Positions 44,943-55,990 of a DNA stretch of 64,000 nucleotides are shown one piece after another. Made by a program: the position numbers and the translations under genes. The notes beneath the pieces are model-generated. The model searched no databases, was not told the DNA's origin, and saw only the letters and a program-made list of their open reading frames with translations. Source of the DNA: Cordylochernes scorpioides (taxonomy: Eukaryota; Arthropoda; Arachnida; Pseudoscorpiones; Chernetidae). How positions within the stretch are numbered: position 1 is the stretch's first letter; each line of letters opens with the position of its first letter. The stretch covers positions 144,857,372 to 144,921,371 of the forward strand of contig CP092863.1 of the NCBI GenBank assembly GCA_030710605.1, in the 5' to 3' direction.

Positions 44943-45237
44943 TGACATAATAAAAATCATATTTTTATTATTCATTAATATAATTATAATTTAAATAATC
45001 ATAGAATTAACACAGAGTTAATTTTTTAAAATCCTTAACAAAAGGAGTACAACGCAATGTTGTTTTTTGTTTATACTTAGAATATCATATAGAATTGTAT
45101 GTATGAAAACTGTTTGTTCTTAAAAATATAATCATTAAAATAAATTCAATTTTGGATATAAAGTTATCATTTCAATTCAATCCACGACTGCATGAATGAA
45201 TTGGTAACGTACCTAAAATACATATTTTTTTACGACA

Positions 45238-45720
45238 TGTATATATATGTTGTAAGGATAAATTTGAGTATGTTTATGATATTGCAGTATTTTATGATAT
45301 TGTTTTTGCAGTCGTGGTAAAAATAATAAAATATACTTTGAATGACAATTTGCTTCAATTGTTCTAATAGACATAATAAAGAAAGAAATACCTGACTAGA
45401 GGCGTGAGAAGAAAATAAAAGATTACATTTTTACATATCTACAGAAAGAGCTGGTCAACAGGAAACATCAACAATAAGTTTATATAGGGGAAAGCTGCGA
45501 CATCTGGCGATCGACTTTACAGATCAATTCTATCTGGGAATTATAATTTTAAAATATAATATAATTTTTATATAAAACGAAGTTTGACAAGCTTGACCGT
45601 AAATGTTTCTTTTGAACGAAAAATCGTAATTTATTTTGAGAAGAAATAACGACTATTTCTATCCTTAGGGATGAAGTATGAAAGGATAAATATATATAAA
45701 TAACATATATATATATTTAT
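45238..45720. other. AT-rich DNA with a fold-back D scrap
   Basis: 45598-45690 matches fold-back D and the scrap at 60.6 kb in reverse (TTTCTTTTGAACGAAAAATC, CTTAGGGATGAAGTATGAAA). Confidence 0.45.
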
Positions 45721-46200
45721 TATTAAAAATAAAGAAGGCATCTCCTGACCACGAGCACATGTGCTTTTTAGATGGCAGAGCGCCATCTAGTAAAAAGCAC
45801 ATGTGCTCGTGGTCAGGAGATGCCTTCTTTATTTTTAATATCAACACCTGACCCACTTATATTTTATTTTTCCTATTGTTTTTTTTTCATGTGTTAAGCG
45901 TCTTTATGAAAATTTGGCCTTAAATACCCATTTCTTGATTTCTCAAGAAGCCATTGGGACCAAACATATTTTTGGTCGCAGTGGTTACAGTCTACTCCAC
46001 GCTGACGAGCGCCAACAGCGCGAAACGCGTTCGTGGATGACTTTTATTGATTTATCAAGAAATTGGGTTGGCCAAATATCACGGAGCAAGCTAAATAAAC
46101 GTTTAGTTTATTTTTGCTCCACTAGATGGCCCTCTGCCATCTAAAAAGCACATGTGCTCGTGGTTAGGAGATGCCTTTTTTATTTTTAAAATATATATAT
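45721..46200. mobile_element. Family B: compact palindrome plus hammerhead unit
   Basis: 45721-45840 is a 120-bp almost perfect palindrome made of two B arms (GAGCACATGTGCTTTTTAGA and complement). A full B unit follows: CACCTGACC, the TTGATTTCTCAAGAA hairpin, the hammerhead, the TTGATTTATCAAGAAA hairpin and a third arm. Confidence 0.85.
45996..46037 (+). ncRNA. Hammerhead ribozyme, family B (intact core)
   Basis: Stem I TCCACG/CGTGGA, CTGACGA, stem II GCGC-CAACA-GCGC, GAAA, CGCGTT. It differs from the 26.9 kb copy only in the stem II loop (CAACA for CAAAA). Confidence 0.85.
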
Positions 46201-47225
46201 GTCATAATTTGTATAATGCCCAAGAGATATTATTTATTTTCACCATAATTAGAATGTTAGAATGTATATACGAATTTACCCCCTATATATCTGTACAAAA
46301 TAAATCTGGGACCCAGCGCGCGCGGGTGAAGGCTACGGCATGCCGCCGTGTGCGCGCGCGCACGAGTTTGGAACAAGTTTTTTTTTTTTCGAAGTATACA
46401 TGCACAACGGCTGCCACCTTCCATTCGACCACGACGGATACGACATATATATATTTCCAATTTTAGGTTATGCAATATATATTTATTGTTTTTTATACAC
46501 AAACGCAAAAAGAAATGATGAGCTAACACTTGGTATTTTGCTATTTTTATTGAATAAAGAAACTTTTTACACACACAATTATTTCGATTGATATATTGTT
46601 TTAAATCCTATGCAATTATTTCACAACAAAAGCAAAAAATAAATGCTAAACAATTATTTAAAGAATTTTTTATAAATTAACATTGAATAGTTAAGTGTAA
46701 GGAATTCATAATTTTAATGTAAATCCAAAACCTGCGTGAGTTACTCCTGGAGAGAAAAGCTGAAACACGCAAAAACGAAAGTGAAATCGATTTTTCTTAT
46801 TTTTCAGTTTTTTTTTTAATCTAAATTTTAGAAAACTACGTACATTTCTTTTAAGAAAAATACATAGGTACTAGAAACCCTCATATATAGAAGTTGTTGA
46901 GTGTTTTTTTGACAATTTATTCAAATGTAATTCCTCATTTCTAGGATATAAGGTAACAAGACCCTATTTTGAATAAATAAATAATTTGTGAGGCCTTTGT
47001 TCCAACGCTGTTACCGAAAAGGCATGTATCAATTTCATTTGTATATCTGAATATGTACAATATATATTTATTTATCATATATATATTTTTGCTTAATTTT
47101 CAGTATTTTTTAAAATTTATATTTCGAAAAGGCTATATACATTCTTTTAGTAGAGTTTATAGATTCTGAGTACTTTGCACAACTGCCAAGTGTTTTTATA
47201 CCGCAATTTATATGTATAAATTGGG
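46201..47225. other. AT-rich DNA with a CpG-rich patch
   Basis: 46310-46450 is GC-rich with CGCGCGC runs. Nothing coding is recognised on either strand. Confidence 0.4.
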
Positions 47226-47545
47226 GGGGTCGGTGGAAGGATGGTCTAAACCGTTGGTTTTCGACCGCTATGACCCGGGTTCGATTCCCGCATTGGGCGC
47301 TTTTTTTTTCTGATTAAAATAAATGCTCAAATGAACATCGATTCTTGCGAATGTCCAACCCCACCAGCGAGTGCAAGTAATCAAACGGGGCTTTGCAGAT
47401 TTGTAAGTGCAAAGTCGAACTACTTCTCATATGTGTAGACATGTGGTCACTTACTGTAAAAGCAGTTGCCTATTTGTGCCCACCATGGTTATCATGGCCT
47501 GTACCACGTGTTCTAAGTATGAGCAAAAAAAAAAAAAAAACATTA
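47226..47545 (+). mobile_element. tRNA-derived SINE, full length
   Basis: Same head, body and tail as the copies at 25.8 and 33.6 kb, ending in a run of about 16 A. Confidence 0.85.
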
Positions 47546-47664
47546 AAAAGGACATTTTGTTCAGATGTAATTCTACAAGATTTATATATATATATAAACG
47601 TTCAAATATATTCTAAATTAGTTTTAAATATTCTAGATAATTATAATAATTTTTAGCGCTTTGC

Positions 47665-47775
47665 CAACTGTTTTATTTTTTTTTTGCTTCTGACGAGGAC
47701 AAAAGATTTTTGTCGAAACGTCGAGACAATAAAAAGGATTTACTGGCTGAAGTATCTTTAATTTTAGGAATTTAA
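47665..47775 (+). mobile_element. Penelope-type repeat with hammerhead
   Basis: A single plus copy of the repeat seen inverted at 29.6 and 54.8 kb; continues AATAAAAAGGATTTACTGG and GAAGTATCTTTA. Confidence 0.6.
47687..47725 (+). ncRNA. Hammerhead ribozyme, Penelope type
   Basis: CTGACGA (47690-47696), a 7-bp stem II GACAAAA-GAT-TTTTGTC, GAAA, CGTC. Stem I is short (CTT with GAG, one wobble). One extra G lies between CTGACGA and stem II, so activity is uncertain. Confidence 0.6.
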
Positions 47776-48314
47776 ATTTAAAAAAATTCTCTATCTTGTT
47801 ATATGAAAACATTTATTCGCCAATTTTATCTTAAATATGAATATTTATATACCTTTTGCTCTCGCATATTTTTACGTAATTAACAAAATTAAAATAACGT
47901 TTTTAGACTAATTAAACAAAGAATAATTTAAGTTGTTTTTCTTTGGTTCTACCTTAAAATATCACATTATAGGTTGTTGTGTGTTCTGTTAATTATATTC
48001 ATTTATATAATTTACATAAATCTAATTAACTATAAGAAATTTAATTTAGAATATACTATTCCATTTTAATTATATATATGCTAGAGAGAGAGAATATAAT
48101 AGTATTTATTTCAATGGCTATTTATATTAAAATGAACGCATTATCGCGCCACCTGTTGTAAGAAATTTTAACTATTTTGACATGTAGGATTCTTTTGAAA
48201 CAAAGAAATTGTCAACTACTTTTATTGCAATTATTAATTAATAAATGATACAGACGTCCAATTAAATTTTCTATATATATTAAGTCTGTTTTCTCAATTG
48301 TAATTATAATCAAG
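47776..48314. other. AT-rich DNA with a family C scrap
   Basis: 48125-48240 has CGCGCCACCTGTTG and GGATTCTTTTGAAAC, a worn family C arm. Confidence 0.4.
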
Positions 48315-48795
48315 AATTCCTAACTATGTTCAACCCAACTTCTATAACGTTCAATTCTTTTACTGGACATGGTGACTTCAACACATATTTGTTTAGAATT
48401 GCCAAAATTGATTCACCTGCATGCACTTGTGGAAACGAAAAACAAACCCCTGAACACCTTCTGATAGACTGTCCATTAACTTCAGATCTAAGGGAAGAAA
48501 ACCAACTTTACCTGACTAATATAAAACAAAATGCTTGCAATAAAGACCAATACATTAAGTTTAATAGATTCTGCAGGATGTATATTTCAAGGCGAAAGTA
48601 TTGACTGTACATATTTCAAGCTACTATTTCTAATTACTATATGCAAAATTTGACATCGAACGTGTAATTTTCATACTTCCCAATGTTCAATTGTGTTAAT
48701 TGTAAATAATTTAAGTTATACACGCAATTATCCTAATTGTGGATATGGCGTGTCTTTCCCAACTGTTAAATAAATAAAATAAATAAATGATAAAA
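48315..48795 (+). mobile_element. R1-type LINE, 5'-truncated
   Basis: Encodes only the polyprotein C terminus (48326-48604): NSFTGHGDFNTYLFRI, CTCGNEKQTPEHLLIDCP. It is followed by the 3' hairpin (48720-48753, ACACGC/GCGTGT) and an AAATAAATAAAT tail. Related to, but clearly diverged from, the copy at 0.2-3.8 kb. Confidence 0.8.
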
Positions 48796-49301
48796 TTATT
48801 AATTATAAAGGTTTAGCATAAATTTAGTATAATATTTAAATGATGTATAATTTGCTATATCTGATAAATTGACGTTGATTCACTTTATTTTCAGATTACA
48901 ATCTAGAAAACCAAAAGATCAGTTATTTACTCTACAATTTTACCTTTCCTCTGAAATATACCAAGTTATTGAGGTGTTTATCTAAGAAGCTTTGAGAAAC
49001 TTTATCTGAGTATTATCAACACTCTCCAACTTGATGTCTTATTAAAATAAAAAGGTAATATTAATGCCCTACTTGTGAAATGTTAACGTTGATATATTAG
49101 GTTTTCTTAAATTAAATATAGAAATTTAAGATATGAAGTCTCATGAAACTTTGAAAGATGTTGTATGCGTCTAGCTCTGTAAATAACTTGACAGGTTGCA
49201 TTGTTCTAAAATCATGTACATTTTTATTTGTTCTTTTAATTTATGTAAATATATATTAAAAATAAAGAAGGCATTTCCTTACCACGAGCATATGTGCTTT
49301 T

Positions 49302-49332
<31 letters not shown>

Positions 49333-49334
49333 TA
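48796..49334. other. AT-rich DNA, a lone family B arm and a TA microsatellite
   Basis: 49255-49300 carries AAAAATAAAGAAGGCATTTC and GAGCATATGTGC, a single worn B arm; about 49300-49332 is (TA)n. Confidence 0.5.
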
Positions 49335-49800
49335 TCACTGGATAACGTTACCAACAACAATTGATGCGATTAAGCCGAGCATCGAAGATCAAACGCCCAC
49401 TATATGCCAAAAGACATGACAAGGTGATCTATCAGCACGACAACGCTCGGCCACATGTTGCAAAGGTTGTCAAGGAGACTTCGAAGGCGCTTCAATGGGA
49501 TGTCCTACCCCACCCGCCGTATTCACCAGACATTGCTCCTTTAGACTACCACATTTTCTATTCGATGACACATGGCCTGGACGAGCAGCACTTTACTTCT
49601 TAAGAAGAGGCGAAAAATTGGGTCGATGTTTGGATCGTCCTCAAAAGACGAGGAAATTTTTTGACGCGGAATCCGTATGCTGCCTGAAAGATGGGAAAAA
49701 GTCGTAGCTAAAGATGGACAATACTTTGAATGAAATATATTGCACTGATTTCTCTGAATAAAGCTTCGAATTTATAAAAATATCCCTCAAACTTATTTGT
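49335..49800 (+). pseudogene. Tc1/mariner transposase C-terminal fragment
   Basis: The translation from 49361 shows VIYQHDNARPHVAKVV, then WDVLPHPPYSPDIAPLDYHI, the second and third catalytic Asp region of a Tc1/mariner transposase. YSMTHGLDEQHFTS follows, then, in a shifted frame, EKLGRCLDRP-type remnants and KMGKS. The N-terminal two thirds, with the DNA-binding domain and first catalytic Asp, are missing. It belongs to a different lineage from the mariner at 32.4 kb, as judged from the PHPPYSPDIAP and HGLDEQHF sequence. An AATAAA lies downstream (about 49760). Confidence 0.8.
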
Positions 49801-50289
49801 ACGCCAATATATAAAAGAAGTGAAATATATAATAAAGTTAGGTCAGCCAGCTAAAACGAGTGAGGCTTCCATCCTTTATTCAAACAGCTTGCTACGTCGT
49901 TCTGGTAACGCGAATGGACAAGATTCTCAGTAGTCAATCCGCAGGTCTTGTCATAAAACACAGTCAAAAACAAGCTTTGCCAGATACCGTCAACACCTAA
50001 GACCAGACAGAAGGCTGAAAGAGCTGAAGGAAGTCCTGGCTAACATTGTTAGGAACCAAGCTCCAAAAGATGTATTACACGACGTTTCATTCATTCTTTA
50101 CAAGGTGGAAAGTATAACACGAGAAGTTTAACTCTTCTGTTTATATATAAATAATGATCGAATTGTAGAGAGGTCGGTAGAGCATTGGTATAACCCGTTG
50201 ATTTGACATTGCCAAGACCAGGGATCGAATACCGCTTTGCACATTTTTTTTTTCTGTAAGGCTATATAACGCCCCTTATATATATAAGA
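49801..50289. other. Unassigned DNA with a tRNA-like scrap
   Basis: 49840-50110 is less AT-rich, but no domain is recognised. 50165-50250 resembles a tRNA-derived head (GGTAGAGCATTGG, GGGATCGAATACC), perhaps a second SINE family. Confidence 0.3.
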
Positions 50290-50595
50290 ATTAAAATCTT
50301 CTAGCACGAATGTTTCGAATAAAACAAATTTCTACTAGAGGGGCTTGGCTCATCAGTGATTAACCCTCACTAAATATTTATTTTATTATTTTATGATGCA
50401 GTAGCGCGCCATCTGTTATGAAAATTTGAAACTATTATAGACGCGTATGATTATTTTTAAAATTAAACAATTTATATCTCCCTTCATGTAATGTCATTCA
50501 TTTTTCCATTGTAGTAAGGACAGTAGAAATTGTTTAATTTTCAAAATAATCATATATTTCTATATTAGTTTTGAATTTTATTATTTCTCTTACTA
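50290..50595. mobile_element. Family C elements
   Basis: A truncated minus copy (GGGGCTTGGCTCATCAGTGA) is followed by a near-palindromic C arm pair centred near 50495 (GTAGCGCGCCATCTGTTATG, AAGGACAGTAGAAATTGTTT). Confidence 0.6.
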
Positions 50596-51059
50596 TAAAT
50601 CTGTATGTGACATATATATTAATATATGAAGTTACAAAAATGTATATGAGTGTTTACCACAACCAGTAACATACTTAATAAAGATAATATTAAACAAACA
50701 CTCTGTCTCTCAATGACCTCATAAAAGTTAATTCATTAAAAATGTCGCTTCCATAATTAGAAATTTCTACAGAAAAATGGCCACGGAGGACTACCCCGCA
50801 TAATCCCTGTCAAATTTTTTTCTACTGCCTCCTCCTCTTGCCAATATTGGAAATTTTAGCTTCCCATTGAGGTAAATTAATATCTTAAAAATTGATCGGG
50901 TTTTAATTAAAATATTATTAGGCCGTTTTCAATTTGTTAATTAATGAACCTATTAAAAATAAACTTCCGATAAAATAAGGTTAGCCAACACTTTGATAAT
51001 TAATAAAGATATTTCTACTTTTTACAATAGATAGGTTTTATAGTGAATAATTAAAAAAT
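50596..51059. other. AT-rich DNA, nothing recognised
   Basis: No gene or named repeat seen. Confidence 0.45.
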
Positions 51060-51690
51060 ACACTCATTTAGACAAAACTTAAGAAAGTTGTACCTTTTAA
51101 GATGTATACCGGGATTCAGACAATAACTATGAAATATATTACAGTGACCTTTATTGAAGGCCAACGAGATAACCAAGTGTGTATACACTCATGGACAAAA
51201 CTTAAGGAAGTGTTACCTTTTAGCATGTATATCGGGATTGAGACAATAACTCTGAAAGATATTACAGTGACCTTTATTGAAGACACACGAGATAACCAAG
51301 TGTGAACAAAACTTAAGGAAGTTGTACCTTTTAGCATGTATATCGGGATTGAGACAATAACTCTGAAAGATATTACAGTGACCTTTATTGAAGACACTCG
51401 AGATAACCATGTGTGTATACACTCATAGACAAATCGTACAATTTAGCATGTATATCAGGATTCAGAAAATAACTCGGAAATATACAAGTATTACAGTGAT
51501 CTTTATTGAAGAAACACGAGATAACCAATATACACTCATGGACAAATTAAAGGAAGTTGTACCTTTTAGCATGTATATCTGGATTCAGACAATAACTCTG
51601 AAAGATATTAAAGTGACCTTTATTGAAGATACACGAGATAACCAAGTGTGAACAAAATTGTCTCTGTCTTCTTGTTTAAGTTTTGTCTAT
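51060..51690 (+). repeat. M123 element, about five units
   Basis: Same unit as at 34.3 kb with some internal deletions. The right end passes into GTCTCTGTCTTCTTGTTTAA and AGTTTTGTCTATGGG, an inverted terminus. Confidence 0.85.
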
Positions 51691-53294
51691 GGGTTTAGAT
51701 CTGTATTTCAAATAGGAGGTATTGAAGTTAGTTATCAATACTCCTGTAAAATTGCATCAAGATCCAAAAGCTCAAGAAACAAAAATAAGAAGATTTCTAC
51801 AGTACACCTATCCCCCTGTATAATTTTAACCAAAGAACATAATTTATATATATAGAGAGATATATTACACACACGGCTATGTATTTCATATAAATACATA
51901 TAATATGCCAATTATATATGCATATCTGAGCATATTAAGTCAAGCTAATAAATGGGGAACTATGTAATTAATTAACAGAACTTAATTGCCAATATGGAGA
52001 GCGTGTAATTTGGCTTGTAATCAATTTGTGATCAAATCAATTTCAGTATGACGCTGTTTGTGAAACATTGTCCACACAACAATAGCCCTTAATGACATTT
52101 CCCCGGGATTTATTGATGGACCCGGGATGCAAATTCAACTCTAACTAATATACATATTTACCCTTATAGGTATTTGGGAAGAAGCTACCAATAAACAAAA
52201 AAATGTAACACAAAGGTAACCTCTCCTTTTAAAAATGCATTTGAATTGTACATTTGGGTTTGTCTGTCCAGTGCATAATTTTAATGTAGTGATGAAGAGT
52301 ATGTAAATACACCTGTTTATGTAAATTAAGACATGAATCCAATTTCATGAGTTCTCTCATAGGATGTTATTAAATCGAAGTTGTCCTTCTACTGATGAAG
52401 GTCATAATCCGAAATGATGGTATGAAGTTTGGCTTTTAGTCTGAATTTCCCAAATGTGATGTTTTGAGACATATTATCACAATCGTTGCATATTACACTA
52501 GCATGATAAATAAAAATATTTATGGAATTCTAAAGGAAAAGTCGTCGAATCATTGCTGCTAATTTGACCTATCAATAACTCAATACCTTTAGGACTAATT
52601 CGTGAAATCAAAACCACTAAGTAAAACCTGGAAACTTAATGCTCTTAATAAAAATTAACCTATGCCTCTTTTTGTACATGAAAAACTTCTTTTCCGCAAC
52701 TAAAAATACTTCCATCAACAAGGAAATATATTGTAAATTATTGTAAAATCTAAAAATAGCTATTTCAAAATAAAGAACGAGCTTAAAAGACTATCAAATT
52801 CATCAGGACAATGTAAGACCTTACACCGCGCAACAGACATTGGCTCAAATTTCCAGAAATAGATGGACTTTGATGTCTCATATACAAATCAAATATATAT
52901 ATATATATATATATGAATAACTGAATAATATAATATAATAATAATCTTTTACAGATGATATTAAATAGAAAACACACCACAGGCTGTGGCTATATTTGAG
53001 AGAAAAATCATTTATTTAGACCTTCTCCTAAACATTATTTTAGACGTTCCGACATCACGCTGTTAACATTTTCAAAAAAGATTATTTGCATAATTCCTAT
53101 TTGGAAACATGTAATGAATGATCTTTCAGCATGTAGAATGTGCACAGGGCCCCGATATATATTTTAAATACAATATCATTTATAACTTAACTTCTATTAA
53201 GTATTATTTAAATAGCTTCCTTTGAAAATGATAACAGTGCATGGTCGAAGTTTCGGTTCATTTAAAAATTAAATTACATATTCATAGTTGATAT
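51691..53294. other. AT-rich DNA, nothing recognised
   Basis: No gene, RNA or shared repeat seen apart from a TA microsatellite near 52890-52912. Confidence 0.5.
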
Positions 53295-53500
53295 TAAAAA
53301 GAAAGCATATCCTGACCACTATCATATGGACAGTTTATAAGACAGACGCCATCTAGTGGAACAGAAATCAATTAACGTTGATTTAACCTGTTCACTGATA
53401 TTTAGCCAACGTTTAGTTGATTTTTGTTCCATTAGATGGCGCTCTTCTATCTAAAAAGCTCATGTGAGCGTGGTCAGAATATGCCTTTTTTATTATAATA
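53295..53500. mobile_element. Family B fold-back lacking the hammerhead
   Basis: Left arm AAGCATATCCTGACCACTA, GAACAGAAATCAATTAACG; right arm GTTTAGTTGATTTTTGTTCC, GAGCGTGGTCAGAATATGCC. The centre with the ribozyme has been lost. Confidence 0.65.
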
Positions 53501-53589
53501 CTAAAACTTTTTTTTGTATTTTTATACATAATTATATTTGAAAAATAGTACAAAAAGTAAATTTTTACTTGGATCAGGTGAATAAATTG

Positions 53590-53725
53590 AGAAAAAGAGC
53601 ATTTCCTAATTGTGTAATTAAAAGTTGCTAATGGTTTGCGCCATCTATGACATTTTCTTCCGATAGATGGTGCAAACAATCAGAAACTTTCAGTTGCACG
53701 ATCAGTAAAAGCTTTTTTTCATATT
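53590..53725. mobile_element. Family A fold-back, short form
   Basis: Arms with TTGCGCCATCTATGACA and TTCCGATAGATGGTGCAAAC around a very short centre. Confidence 0.6.
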
Positions 53726-54334
53726 TATATTTATATATTCTTACAATCTATATATAAAAACATTCACTTCAATAAATTAAAAACGTTTTATCTATTTAAG
53801 TAAATGTAACACAAACGACATTTATATAAAAAAAACACAAGAAATGCCAACATAGAATTCCATTTACAATGAATAATGATTGTAGGCCATCAATTTCCTT
53901 TAATATATCTTGGCTTTAAACGCCATAAAAAGACCATTTTTTGTGTGTGTGATACGTTAAATAATAAAAAAGCGTCCAAATCTAAAGGAATTTCCATTTC
54001 TCCATTCAAGTGTAAATAACTGTCATTTATGAAGGATTAGACTTTATCATAATTGATGGCAAAAATTCTCTTTGTTTACATCCCAGGATGATGTATCTGG
54101 TCTAATTAATTTTATTCTTGCCTAGATAACACTCTGAAATCTGGAACAGATAACTCGGTAACGTATTTTTATATTATTTTCTTTATATTATCTTAATCTT
54201 ATTATATATTAGTTTGAATTCCACGCATATAGAACATTATGTATGTAGCTGTTGAGTTTCAAAACACTCAACGCTCTATTGTTTTCTTAAAATAAAGGAA
54301 AACAAAATTATCTTATAACCACAGAAATTTCAAA
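53726..54334. other. AT-rich DNA, nothing recognised
   Basis: No gene or named repeat seen. Confidence 0.45.
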
Positions 54335-54705
54335 AGTTTTTTTAAACAGAATAAAGGCAGTGGAGGATTCAAGTTGCTTTTGTGGTTTTGAGGAACAAAC
54401 CGCAAGACATCTACTGATCGATTGTCCAGCATTTCAAGATTATAAAATGAACTAGTTGTTTATGAACTTAACGATTTGATTTCCGTAAAATATCATATTT
54501 AAAGTTCAATTCATTTTGTAAATACATTCTAAACTTTCTACAAAATCTGGATCTCTAATGTTTTCATGCGTTGAATAATGTAAATAATATATGTAAATAA
54601 ACTTTTCTCCTTGTTTGGCGCAAGTATCCCTTGCGAGATATAGCGCTTTGGAAATAAAATATTTGTAATTGTAATTGTAATTGTAATTGTAATCTTATAA
54701 CAAAT
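54335..54705 (+). mobile_element. R1-type LINE, 5'-truncated, with TTGTAA tail
   Basis: A C-terminal remnant (SSCFCGFEEQTARHLLIDCP) ending in a stop, then a 3' UTR with the hairpin at 54617-54647 (GGCGC/GCGCT) and a (TTGTAA)n tail, a different tail repeat from the other copies. Confidence 0.75.
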
Positions 54706-54711
54706 ATTTCT

Positions 54712-54970
54712 AACTATAGAGGCTGCCTGGCCGGCATTTATAGTTCTTCAAATAAAAGATACTTCGGCCAGTAAATCTTTTTTATTGTCTCGACGTTTCG
54801 ATAAATTTCTTTTGTCCTCGTCAGGAGGCGAACCAAAATTAAAACTTTTGGCAAAAGGCTGTCTGGTCAAATGTTTTAATTTTTGTTCGCTTCTAACAAG
54901 GACAAAAGATTTTTGTCGAAACGTCGAGATAATAAAAAGATTTTACTGTTCGAAGTGTCTTTTTTTTTAA
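54712..54970. mobile_element. Penelope-type repeat, inverted pair
   Basis: A minus copy (54720-54835) and a plus copy (54870-54965) share GACGTTTCGA/TCGAAACGTC, CTTCGGCCAGTAAATC and GGACAAAAGA. The plus copy has a ruined core (CTAACAA). Confidence 0.65.
54789..54827 (-). ncRNA. Hammerhead ribozyme, Penelope type
   Basis: On the minus strand: CTC, CTGACGA, GG, an imperfect stem II with one mismatch, GAAA, CGTC, GAG. Stem I CTC/GAG is fully paired here, whereas the 47.7 kb copy has a G-U pair at one position. Confidence 0.55.
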
Positions 54971-54984
54971 GAAACATTTCTAAG

Positions 54985-55050
54985 ATAATTAAATTGAAAT
55001 TTTGAAAAGAATTATGAATGCTTGGCTCATCAGTGTGAACCATCTCAGTA
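54985..55050 (-). mobile_element. Family C core, partial
   Basis: GCTTGGCTCATCAGTGTGAA only; arms not recognised. Confidence 0.45.
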
Positions 55051-55076
55051 ATATCAGTACACGCTTGTTCGGCGGT

Positions 55077-55112
<36 letters not shown>

Positions 55113-55335
55113 CACGCAAAATCGTGAAGCGTTCCATATCAGTAATTTCACCATATTAATCCAACACAGATCTACATTAGATTACTTAGAACTAATAATA
55201 ATAATTCATTTATTTTTCAAAAAGGTTACAAGTTTTTCTCTAAAAAGTGTATCGAATGGTCAGTCTATTTACATATTTTTATTTACAACTTCAATAAATG
55301 ACAACAGTAAAAGTAAACAAAGATATTTACATTTG

Positions 55336-55605
55336 TTATCTTGACTCCTGGTCAGTGCTGTGACCCTTGCCGTTATGGTCCCCTGATGTCCTGCAGCTCT
55401 CCAGCAGTCTTTCTATGGTCTCTCCTGGTGGTTCCTCGATAAGATGGTCCCCTGTCCTTGATCCATTCTATTCTGTCAGGTCTCCTGTCATCTGCTCTAG
55501 GTCGTTCTCCTGGATCTCTTCTATGGTCGTCGTATCCCTGTGCTCCATGTCCGGTGTTCCACCTTCCTCGTCATCACATGCCAGCTCCCTACATTGTTCC
55601 AACAA
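55336..55605 (-). pseudogene. Acidic coding-like frame with one stop, unassigned
   Basis: Minus-strand frame of about 90 codons with no ATG at its start and a single in-frame TAG at 55468-55470. Before the stop it reads QCRELACDDEEGGTPDM and IEEIQENDLEQMTGDLTE; after it GDHLIEEPPGETIERLLES and a stop at 55336. The high GC and the Asp/Glu-rich, in-frame character on both sides of the stop suggest former coding sequence. It could be a mutated exon, a retrotransposon tail, or a C terminus plus chance extension. No domain is recognised. Confidence 0.3.
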
Positions 55606-55864
55606 TCAATAATAATAATAATAATAAACTAGAACAGATATAAACAATACAACTATTGTATGTTGCTTCTATAGTATCTGTACTTGAAGTCTTGGTGATG
55701 GTATTTTAACGACACTATGTAAATATGTTTTTATAATTGTAGATATTTTACATATTTCAGCTTCACGTGACCCTGTTCTACTTAACAATTAGAAAGTTAG
55801 GATAAGTTGATAATTGTATAATTCACACCTTCATTAAAAAAAGTAATATTAACAACAAAGTTTT

Positions 55865-55990
55865 TATTTTTTCAAATAAAGCAATCTTCTTACTGCCCTT
55901 CTTACTGTTATGCAAATAAAACCATTGATGAGACAAACCCTCCCAATAAATTTCATAGCAGTGAGAAAAGTATAAACTCTCTTTATTTGA
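55865..55990 (+). mobile_element. Family C element, diverged
   Basis: Contains CTTACTGCCCTTCTTACTG, CCATTGATGAGACAAACCCT and CAGTGAGAAAAGTATAAA. Confidence 0.5.

Larger units (their letters stand above)
39543..45237 (+). mobile_element. Ty3/gypsy LTR retrotransposon, young
   Basis: LTRs at 39543-39837 and 44943-45237 (295 bp) read identically line by line, starting TGACATAATAAAAATC and ending TTTACGACA. A purine tract (GGAGGGAAGAAA) precedes the right LTR. No clear target-site duplication is seen. Interior: gag, then pol with protease, RT, RNase H, H2C2, integrase and C-terminal GPF domain. Confidence 0.95.

Noticed and set aside
39536-45242. Target-site duplication for the gypsy element
   Set aside because: The bases next to the two LTRs (ATGAA and TGTAT) do not match, so no duplication is claimed despite identical LTRs.
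46310-46450. CpG-rich patch as a promoter or CpG island
   Set aside because: Too short, made largely of simple CG repeats, and no gene start follows on either strand.
52389-52425. CTGATGAAGGTCATAATCC followed by GAAA, another possible hammerhead
   Set aside because: Stem II would have only two pairs, there is no GUH cleavage triplet in the right place and no stem I partner; likely chance or a very decayed repeat.
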